From a virus, in IMG/VR virus record IMGVR_UViG_3300025316_001109, positions 1-46,575 of that record: 46,575 nt of DNA; one strand, 5' to 3'. Positions 20,960-32,900 of the stretch are shown here, one piece after another. Positions within the stretch are counted from its first letter, which is position 1. Each line of letters starts with the position of its first letter. Under the pieces are notes generated by a model. It was given only the letters and a program-made list of their open reading frames with translations. It ran no database searches and was not told the origin of the DNA. The position numbers were made by a program, and so were the translations under genes.

Positions 20960-23900
20960 ATGGCAGAACCATTATCTCAAACCCTTTATAACACCCTTAC
21001 AAAGGATGGTTATGATTTGGGGGACTACAATAGTTTCAGCGAAAAAGTAAGTAACCCGGCAAAGGCGAAAGTTCTTTATGACAGCATTACCAAAGACGGT
21101 TATGACGTTGGGGACTTCAATACCTTTCATTCCAAGGTAGCTACTCCTATGGCACGACCATCGGAGACAGCGGAAGTTAACCCATTCTTTACACCCGAGA
21201 TTGAACAGGGCGCAAAACAACCCGCTTCAATTGCAGTAACACCTACTACCAATATCCCAAGACAGGGACAGCTCGACTCAACCAGTAGCAATGCGCCGGT
21301 TACTGAGATACCCGCTAGTGAATTACCAGGGGATGAAGCAAATACTAACCGCATTAAAATACCAGATCTTAACTATGGAGTAACCCCTTTACAGAATGAT
21401 GCCATTCAGACAAGCGATAACTACCCTTCTATTAAACTAGACAATGCAAAGCAGAACATTATCCAGAATAGCCCGGCTGTAACTGTTGATAAACCACACG
21501 TTACCAAAGAAAAGAAATTCGACGAACGGGTGTTTGATAGTGCCGTTAGTTCAGTCAATGCCCTTGGTGGGGCAGTAGAGGGAGCTGTGGGCGACTACTT
21601 CAAAAAAATGAACGGTATATGGGGTGCTAAATGGATGGATGATCTGGGTGGTTGGTTTACCAAGCAGTCAGATGCTGTACAGGAAACAACCGAAAAGAAC
21701 GCACCCATAAAGTCAGGACTTCCTGAAATGGTAGGAAGTCTTTTACCGATAGCCGCCGCCACGGTAGCTGATGTCTACTCCGGTGGATTATTAACTCCTG
21801 CTATCATGAGTACCTTTGGTGCAAGTGGATACGGAGATGGTATAAGGGCTTATGATGACATAAAAAAGCAAACAGGAGGAGAAAGCAACGAGTACGCAAG
21901 AACCGGTGCGGGGCTGGCCTACTCGGTTATTATGCTTGGAACTATGAATGCTTTGGGTAAATTCGGGGTAAAAGGAGTTCAACAATTATCAAAGAGCCCA
22001 ATAATAACCAGAGCCATAGAATCAGTCTTTAAATCAAACCCTACCGCTTTTGAGGGTGGTGCGAGCGAACTAATGCAAGCGTATGCCAAAGCACAACCCA
22101 CATTTGCAAAACAATTACTCACGAATGGAATACACAGCGTAGCTACTATGGAGGGTATGGAACTCTCTAAAATGGGGGTTAATGCTGCCATCGGGCAACA
22201 TCAAACGTTACAGGACTGGACTAACACGGCCACGAGTGCAGCTGTTACGGGCGTATTGTTCACCATGGTTGCACCTTTCTCGATCAAATACGCTGATGCG
22301 GCCAACGTGTCTCGACGTAACGCGCAGGGCGAGGTCACAATCGGAATGAAGGGCGATATCCCCGTTGAGATAATTGATACTAAAGAGGGTAACAAAGGAC
22401 TCACGCCAGATAATAAACTGGTTGATATAGATCAAAATACTATTCAGAACTCTTTTACAATGACCACAAAGCATTTTAATCAAGTACTGGATAACCTAAA
22501 ACAAACAAAAACCATTGAACCAAACCTCGAGCGCAATGCTTTCGGTAATAGAGTAGCTCAGACCCTTACGAAACTACAATCATCTCCCGGAGTAATCACA
22601 ACCGCTGTTGATGCGCAGGGTAATAAAGCCTACGTGTCCGGAAAAGATAAGGACGGAAACTTAGTCGGCTTTGATGCTAATGGACAAATACAAGTCATTG
22701 ACCCTAACGCCAAACTTGAATCAGCACCAATCGGTTCAGTTCATGATGCTATTATGGGCAAATGGGATGAAGTAAATGGGAATGCAGCACCCAAACCAGA
22801 CTTAACCCCAAGAATAGAACAGGTAAAAGCAGATATTCAACAGCAACAGCAAGCCGCTACCCAGCAAATAACTGACATCGCTAACCGCGATACAGGGGCT
22901 GTGCAGACGGTGAAACTAGCGGACGGACGGGAAGTAAATCTAACCGGGGGAAATATAGCTCTTACTGAAGAAGGAAAGATTGATTTCTCCAACACGGACA
23001 AAGTGCTTTACTACCTTGATGAGAATGGTACAAAGCAAATGATTAGTTCGGATCAGGTGAATAGCCTGGTATCGCACACCCCCGTTGATCAAGCCATCGC
23101 ACAATCGCACGAACAGATCGCAAATGCAACCCTTGGTAAAGCAAATTATCAACGGGGAATGGCGGTAGTGCTACTTAACCCTGATGGCTCTCCACAACTG
23201 GGAGACACCGGCAAACCCGTATCAACCAAGTTGACAAACGTAACAGACAACGGTGTTGAGTTCACAACCGCTGATGGTCAACCTATGCAGCTTACCTTTG
23301 ACGAGGCTTACAAGATGCTGGGCCATGCTACTGACCACATGGACTACAAACCCGGACAGGCTTTTGACGTGGACGGGGTTACGCATGTTATCCAGCACCC
23401 TAACGCAGATGGCACTTACAAAGTAACGGCATTCCCGCAGGGTGCAGAGCCTTACGATGTGGACGTACCGGCGGAAGAAATAGACAAATTCGTACAGCCT
23501 TTGACAAATTCTGTCAAGACAGATGTTGTCAACTCCCAGCCACAAAAACAATTCCCACTTGACAAGGATGGTCAAATTGATTTCAATGCCATAACCGATC
23601 CTACCAACTTAGCAGATGCCTACACGCAAGAGTTCGGAGACCAAAGTAAGGGCATTATCGAGAAGTCAATTGAATACGTGCAAGGGCTTGTTGCAAAAGC
23701 GCAAGCTATCGAAGAGCCGGTAAAACAGTTACGGGAGCTAAAGAAAGCGCAGGGTAAACTTGATTTACTAAATGCAGCCAAAGGATTACTGGGCAGCGAC
23801 ACAATGCCTACTGAAGTATGGGCCGCCGAAGAAAACACCCCGGTGGAAACACCAATTCAAAACAATTCATTATCTTTGCCTGATAGATTTGACAACGCAA

Positions 23901-26900
23901 CTACCCTCGAAGAAAAGCACGCAGCGGCGGCAGAGATCGCGGATAAACTAGAGGGCTTATTCCCGGTTGCTAAAACAGCGGCTTTGTGTTCAACGCGTCA
24001 GGATTTCAAGAACGTGCTGGCAGAAAATAAGTCTAGTAAATTGTCAAAGGCGATTGACAAGGGTCTGGTGCAGGGTTGTTTCTGGAAGAATAAAGTATTT
24101 TTAAACTTGCAGGACATATCCAACACAGCCGAACTAGTGGTTACGTGGGCACACGAACAGGCTCATGCAATCGTGGATCGTACGTTTACAAAACAGGAGC
24201 TGGAGGATTTATATGCAAGCACGGACAAAGCGGTCATAATCGATCTGCTTCCCGATGCAGACCTAACAAATAGCCCGGATGTACAAGCCAATGAGGCTAT
24301 TGCATACGCAATAGAACGTATATTCGGTACAAGTGAACCCGAGGCGTTAGCCACTGGTTCGGTGCAAGTGCCTGAGGCAATAGCCGGACAAAAGGATTTA
24401 TCGGAAAAAGTAATTAAGGTTTTACAAATACTAACTAACAATACAAACCATGGTACGAATATCAGCGACGGAAGCGGGCAAGCACTTCACGATGCAAATA
24501 ACCCAGAAACAGAGCGACCGGTTGACGGAACTGCTGAGCAAGGAGCCTCAACCAATATCGGAGGACAGGCGGATGGACTTGATCCTGCAAGCAGCGGACG
24601 AGTTCCCGGAACCGGAGGAATAAAACCCGCCCATGCAATTGGTGAGGAAGTAGTTTACCAAGGGGGGAATTATAAAGTAAACGCCGTTGGCCACGATGTA
24701 AGTACGGGTGAGGTGATTTATGATCTGGACACACTGGATGGTAAAGTAGCACACGAAGATGTACCGCAGGGAGAGCTAAACAAAGATGAGGCGGTAACCG
24801 TTACCCCGGTAACGGAACCATCGCTCACCCAGCAACGGGATGAACTGCAAGCTAAGTCTGATGCACTTCGTGCGCAGGCTTCAACAGCGGACAAGGCTGA
24901 AAGTGCTAAACTGTATGGACAAGCGGGAGCGTTGAATAAACGTATCAAAGCCCTTAATGAACAAATTGCAGCGGAAGAGTCCGCTAAGATTGCCACAAGT
25001 ATTGCCGAGCAAGAACCTAACCTAAGCCCAACAGAGGCACAACAGCTCGCGGGTAATTACAAAAAGGCTCATATTACCGTGCAGGGCATGGATGTCACCG
25101 TGGAGAACCCTAAAGGCTCTACACGATCAGGCGTTGATGAAGATGGCAAGGAGTGGGAGCATGTTATGAACTCCCATTACGGTTACTTCAAACGTACCGA
25201 GGGCAAAGACGGAGATCACATCGATGTATTTGTAGGCGATAACCCTATAAGTGAAAAAATCTTTGTTGTAGATCAGACCAAGAAAGGCACGGGTGTATTC
25301 CCCGCCTTTGACGAGTCTAAAGTTATGCTGGGTTATAATTCACCCGAGGAAGCCAAAGCGGCTTACATGGAGAATTATGACAAAGACTGGGACGGCTTCT
25401 ATGCCATCACAGAAGTAGGAGTTGAGGATTTCAAGAAATGGTTATATGATGGTGCAAAGCAGCATAAACCTTTCCACGAGTATAAAGAAACGCCTGCACC
25501 AGTTGAAAAGGTTGATCCCCAGAAACAAACAGAACTTGATTTTGTAAAGGGAGCACCTTTAGATAGTTTTACAGTTAGACACTCGGCTAACAATCTGGAT
25601 CAAACTTTTATTCTGACTGATAAAAAGGTACAGCGTGATCGTGAAACAGGGATAAGTAACCCTTTCCAGATATATACCTTCTCAAAATATGATAGCGGGG
25701 AAACCTTTTTAAACCGGTATAACTCCTTTGAAACACTTGAAGATGCTAAACGCATGATGGAGTGGTACAAAAAAGAGGGCACAGTGGATAGCGGGCTACA
25801 ACCTATAAGGCGTTATGAGGGTAAGAACTCCGATGGAGTTGCCGAAAGCACGGTAAAAATAGCAGTAAAAAAAGGCGAACTCGATAAAGCTTACGACTGG
25901 ACATGGAAACCGTACCCATCAACAAGAGCAGGTAAAGGCTATGCTATTGGAAGATTGATAGAAGAGGCAGTAGAACTTTGGAAAACCCCCTACGAGAAAG
26001 CATCAGATAAAGACGGGCACGAAGAGGCTATAAGAGAAGCTCTCAAAGCAGGAAGGCTGGACGTCGAGACCTACAACAGGCTTCATGGCATAGATTACGG
26101 AATGTATGGAGGGCAGGGGTTTGTTAGAAATTTCAGCGAAGCATTGAAACCTGCTATTGACTATACCAGTGCTAGAAATAACTTTATAAAAAAGTCTGTA
26201 TCGCCGGCAACGAAAAAGATACTGGATACCCTTGAAAAGCAATTAGATGGAACACTTAAAACAAAAGCACGAAGCATAGAAGAGTTAGCAAACAGAGGTA
26301 TCTTTGCAAACGAAAAAACAGAACTTGTAGCTAAACGGGCAAAATCATCGGACGAGAATGCCATATGGTCGTCAACTGGATACTATATTAATTCAGAGGA
26401 AACAAAATTTACCCTCAACGGGTATTATGTATCAAAAACAGAATACGAGTACTCGAAATACTTAAAAAGCATAGTCAAACAAGAAACGGAAAAACTCGCT
26501 GTCGTTTATACCGATGGCAGAACACCAGAGGGTAAAAAAGCTCTTATCGATGCCATCAAAGCTAAATTTGAGGCTAACAAGAAAGATGAACCGAGATTTA
26601 GACAACAAATAAAAGAGGTAGAACGTTTTAATAAAATAACAGCACCCAATGGAACCATCTTACAAGATAATGAACACGCGAACGAACATTCTAGACGAAA
26701 GTCTCAAGGAAGAGTATCATCTGACCAAACCGAAGGGCAAAGTGCCGAAGAGTGGGAAAAAGAAAACTGGGAGCGTTTCGCAGAAACCGCCAAAGGCTAC
26801 GTAAATCAAGTATCGAAGGGCTATCTAAGTCCTGAAGACCTATATGACCTATTTTCTATTTTCAAATCATTGCGCAAATACGCCTATGACACAGCGGATT

Positions 26901-29900
26901 TTTCCGTAGAGGATATGGATGATATTGCTGCAGTACTAAGCCACGAGGGGTATATAAACTGGGATGATGAGGGGACTAGAGACTATTTTGAAAACATATA
27001 CCAAGGGTTAAAAGAACAGGGTAGAAACACGCCTCGTTTCCACCAAAAATCTGAACTTGATAAAAATATACTTGTTGATGGCTACCAGCTGTCAGCCTAC
27101 ATACTTGATGAGGGTAATGTGGCTTTCCCTGATTATGCTAACCAGATGGTTGACGCTATCGGGCAGGATATTATACCCTATCTTAAAACGATGTACGTTG
27201 GCTCTATGTGGTTTCCCGGTATGGAGAAGTTCCGCAGTCAGATGTCAAGTGTTGACGAGGTAGATACTTTCGATTTAACCAAAAATTTAACGCAAATACA
27301 GAACAACGTAACGGATAACTCCGTATCTTTGGGTACTAAAACTAATGACCATGAGAGCAATACAGAGCAGCTGGGCGGAAATAGCCCTTTGGAAAATGGC
27401 GGAGAACTGGCGGGATCAGCTCCTTCAAATGGCGCAGAACGAACCACAACACCTCCTAAAACAGATAGAAGAAACAGTACTGGCAGCGATAAGCTGGCAG
27501 GAGACAGCTCTAGCGAACGGAGGGGACAAGGGGGAAGTGAAGGAAATAGCGGAGGATATGCTGAACCCATCACAGAGGGCGGAGTATCCAGCGGAGAAAC
27601 AGATAAGCAACAGCAAGATGGCGGAAATTTACCGCAGTCTGAAACAGTTGGCCAAACAAGAAACACCCGAAACTATGTAATTCCCCGCGGTACTGATGTT
27701 GCTCCAAGAGGTGACGTTGCTAAAATTACCGCAAATATTGCCGCTATCAAACTAGCTAAGAAGCTAAATGAGAGCGGTGCAATTGCCACGCCCGAACAAA
27801 AAGATGTACTCGCTAAGTACACAGGCTGGGGCGGACTAGCGGCAGTATTCAAACCGGATAATGCCCGTTATCAAACCCTTAAAGATGCCCTAACTACCGA
27901 CCAGTACGACTCGGCACGTGCTTCAACTACCACTGCCTTCTTTACGCCCCCTGCTGAAATATCAGCAACATGGGATATGATACAGAAACTAGGGTTTAAC
28001 GGAGGTGAAATCCTTGAACCATCGGGCGGTATTGGTCACTTCTTTGGACTCATGCCTCGAAGCATATCAGAAAACTCCAACCTGAGGGGGGTTGAACTTG
28101 ATACTGTATCAGGTTTAATCTTCAAAGCGTTGTATCCGGATGCCAAAATAAATATATCCGGCTTCGAGGAGCAACGTATTGCGAACAATAGCCTTGACCT
28201 GGTTGTGTCTAACGTTCCTTTTGGAGCTTTCAAAGTGCACGATAAGGTTGATAAAGACCTCTCCAACAAATTTGATATACACGACTTCTTTATTGCCAAG
28301 AGTGTACGTAAACTTAAACCAGGTGGTTTAGGGGTGTTTATCACAACCAGTTCAACCCTTGATAAGAGTACAGCTTTGCGCAACTGGATCATCAATGAGG
28401 GTAATGCTGATTTCATTGATTCGGTACGCCTCAACTCTGACACCTTTAAACAGGCAGCCGGAACGGAAGCAACCGCTGATATTATCATTATCCGCAAACG
28501 AGATGCCAACGGTAAGTCGGAGTTTGCAAAGAACCTGCAGGATGTGGTTGCGCAGCGTGAAACGCCTTACACACAAGACAAGAAAACCAGTTGGGGGTCG
28601 ATCTACGGTACAGAAGAGAAAACCGCTACCATGCGGATAAATAAATACTTTGCTGATAATCCCGAAAAGATGGCAGGTGAAATGAAGTTCGGCTTTGAGG
28701 GAGGTAACGACATCCGCCCAACCGAACAACGCCTTGCACCAGTGAAAGGAATTAGTCAGGAACAAGTGTTATCTAATTTCGTAGGAAGTTTACCAACAAA
28801 CATATTCGGAGCTGAACCAATAAGCACAGAGCGCAAGAGCGTTGAGTCAGATGGCACAAAAGAAGGTGGGTTAACCGTTATTGATGGTGTTCCCCACATG
28901 ATCGAATACGGTAGGGCTGTTCCTATGGACTGGAACGACAACAAAGTGTCCGGTCGTACCAAATCACAAGTTGTGGAAGACTACAACGCTATTAAAACAG
29001 CGGTAACGACTTTGCTGGAGGCAGAGAATAACGACTCACCCAACATCGAAACCCTTCGTAAGAACCTGAACAAGGTGTACGATTCGTTCGTGAAACAGTA
29101 TGGCTACTTATCGAAGAACGCTAAGATACCGTTTTTACGTGATGATGTGGACTTCCCAGCTATATCCGCCATTGAAAACGTGAACGATGTAACCCGACCA
29201 CTGGCAAATAAAAAAGAATTTGATATAACCAAGTCGGACGTATTCAGTAAACGGGTTATTGACAAACAACAAACCCTTAAAGCGGACAATGTTACGGACG
29301 CGGTAAAAGTAAGCATGTACCAATCGGGTCGTGTGGATATTCCGTACATAGCCACCCTTACCGGTGTGAGTGAGGAAAAGGCTAAGGCTGAAATCCTAGA
29401 CAAACGGATAGGTTTTGTAAACCCCTCAACGGGATTGGTAGATGAACGCAGTAATTACTTGTCGGGTAATGTTCGCCAAAAGCTAGCTATCGCAGAACAA
29501 GCGAACGAGGCGGGAGAATACAACACTAATATCGAAGAGTTATCAAAAGTAATTCCTTCGGATATACCTATGCACCTTATCAAGGTATCGCTAGGCAGCA
29601 CGTGGATTCCGACAAAGGCTTATGATAAGTTCTTTGAAGAAACTTTCGGAGTTACCTCCAACATACAAAAAACTTCTGGTGATAAGTTCATGGGCAACTT
29701 CCAATCTCAGAGAAACATGAAAGATGCACAAGCGGGTGTAATGGGTGCAACAGGCAGCCAAATAGCCCTCAATGGTATGAACAATACTGGTACGACAATC
29801 TACCGATGGGAATACGTGGACGGTCAACGCAAGAGCGTGAAAGATGTTGTAGCAACCGCACAGGCAGCCGCCAAGCAAGCAGAATTAAACGAGCAGTTTG

Positions 29901-32900
29901 ATGCGTGGGCCAAGTCAGGGGCAAACCCTTATGCCGAAGAGATGGCAAACTACTACAACACAACTTTCAACGCTGTTGTACCTAAGACAGTAGATGCTTC
30001 TTCTTTCGAGAGTTTCCCCGGTGCTTCCAGAGTGAAGATACCACGCGAACACCAAAAAGAAGGTACACTGCGTACCCTTGAAGCTGCAACCCTTTTAGCG
30101 CATGAGGTAGGAACGGGTAAAACCATCACCCTTATTTCGTCCGCTATGGAGATGCGCCGCCTTGGTATTGCCAAAAAGCCTTGTATTGTGGTGCAACGTT
30201 CAACCTACGACCAATTTGTAAAAGAGATTAAAGAACTTTACCCACAGGCGAAAGTACTTGTACCCTCAGCAAAAGACCTAACGGCAGCACAGCGCGAACA
30301 GTTATTTGCTAAAATAGCTTACAATGACTGGGATATAGTAGTGCTTTATCACGGTTATCTTGACAGTATTCCGGATGATCCAGATAGGGTTAACCAGTAC
30401 ATTGATGAACACATTCAGGAGAAAATCGACCTGATGAACGAGGTAAGAGCTAGCAGCGACCCTAACGCAAAACGTATGGCCAGCGGTATTGAGAAAGAAA
30501 TTAAAGGACTTGAAGAGCGCAAAACTCCATCGGTTAAGCAGGAAGAAAAGACCAAAGCCAAAGCAAGCGCAAAGGCGGAGAAATTACTTGACCGCCGCAC
30601 TGACAACGGTATGACTTTTGAACAGCTGGGCATTGACGCTTTACTTGTTGACGAGGCACACGCCTATAAAAAGCTAGGATTCTCCACTTCATTAAAAGGA
30701 GTTAAAGGGATTGACGTAGGAGCTTCGCAACGTGCCCAGAGTTTGAGACTTAAGAGTTCATATATCCTAGAAAATAATAACGGCAAGAATGTAGTTTTTG
30801 CAACGGGCACACCTATCTCCAACACGATGGCAGAGATGTGGACGTTCCTGCGTTATTTGCTTCCTAAGTCGGAACTTGACCGGCTACAAATGACTAACTT
30901 CGATTCCTTTGTGAATAACTTTGGAACAATTGAGGAGTCGTCCGAATTTTCAACTAGTGGCAAATTCAAAGTAACTAACCGCTTCTCCAGTTTCTCCAAC
31001 GTGCCTGAACTTATTCAGGCGTGGAAACAGATAGCGCATACTGTGCTGACTGAAGAAGTGGCTACCCTTAAAGAAGGGGTAGGAACACCCCGCGTTGAGT
31101 CCGGCAAACCTATTGATAATATGCTTAAACAGACATTGCCCCTTAAAATGGTAATGAAAAGCATTAAACAGCGGTTACAGGACTTCGAGAATATGACGGG
31201 TAAGGAGAAAAAAGAAAACTCGCATATACCTCTTGTTATGTTCGGGCTTGCCAAACGTGCCGCTATTGACGTTCGCCTTGTTGATCCTAACTTACCCGAC
31301 GACCCGAACAGCAAATTGAATGAAACGGTAAAAGCCGTTTTAAGTGACCTTAAAGACACGAAAGATTATAAAGGTACTGTTGCTGTATTCTGCGATTCCT
31401 ATCAAAGCAGCGATAAAGGATTCAATGTATTTGAGGATATTAAACAGAAACTTATTGACGAGGGTATTCCAGCCGAGCAAATAGCCATCGTGAACGACTA
31501 TACCACTGATGAAAAGAAAAGCGTATTGTGGACAAAAGTAAATGCAGGAGATGTAAGGGTCGTAATGGGTACAACCGAGAAACTCGGTGTTGGGGTAAAC
31601 ATACAACAACGCCTTCACACGCTTATACACATGGATGCGCCGGTCCGCCCAAGCGATTACCAGCAACGTAACGGACGTATTATGCGCCAAGGTAACGATC
31701 ATTTACCAATGGATAAAACCATCAAAATACTTCGTATCGGTGTAGAGCAGACCCTTGATGTAACCGGCTATCAACGACTTGAAATTAAAAAGAAGTTTAT
31801 TGACCAGATTATGAAGGGCGATGTTTCTCACCGTAGCCTTGATGAGGCAGAGGTGGAAGGCAGCGACTCGAACAACTTCTCTCAAATGATGGCCTCTTTA
31901 TCAGGATCACAGGCCGCGCTTGCATACTCTATCGAGCAAAACAAACTTCGCAAGCTGCAAAATGCCAGTGAGTACCACGACAAGAACCAAATATTTATGT
32001 CGTCCGAGGTCAAAAGGAACGAAAACATAATAAAAACTACCGGCGGGATAATTGACGGTTTACAAAAGCAGCGTGCAGAAGTGAAGGCTATCTTCCCTGA
32101 TGGGCGCGTGTTGTCAGTTACTATCGGTAATACCGAGGTTAAAACCACGGAAGAGATTGACGGACTTATAGCTAAAACCCTAACAAAACGCATTGACAAA
32201 GAGGTTGAGGATTTGCGGGTGGACATGGAGCGTGAAACAGCGGAGATTAAAACATCAATGCTTATTAATGGTAAGAAGTTCAATCTGACCGTAAATATCA
32301 AACGTGATTACGATGTGGTCAATCACAAAACACGTGTATCCAGACAAATAGATTACCAAAGCGCGGACTACGCTGACCTGAATGGGAGTGCCGGAGCAAA
32401 GGTGGAAAATCTGATTGGTATAGTGAATGACTTTATATCGTTACGCGGATTCGATGAAGACATTCGTAAACGCGGTATAGGGGTTGAAAAAGCTATCCGG
32501 GAAAATGAAGCGTATAAACCTCAGATCGGACAGCCGTTCCCTAAACAAAAAGAAATTGAGGCGGCTGAGAAACGTGCGGAGGAACTCGATGCGCAAATGC
32601 GCAAGGAACTAGCAGAGATTGAAGCTAAAGAAGCCGCTGAAAATGTGCAGGCGGTAGATATCAGTGCAGGACTAGAGGAAGAAGAACCCCGCTTTAGACA
32701 AGTAACTCTGCCCGTAAAACCAAAATTTGAAGGTGACTTGAAAGCCTATTCACAGGCTATGAAAGAATACCAGGATAAGGCAAGCGAGGTATTACCGGAA
32801 CTAGCGCAAGAACTCGATACGGCTTTTAGCAATGCCAAAGATGAGTTCTTACGCAAACGCCAAGATGCTGACCGGTTTATTAAACTACAACAACGCTTTG

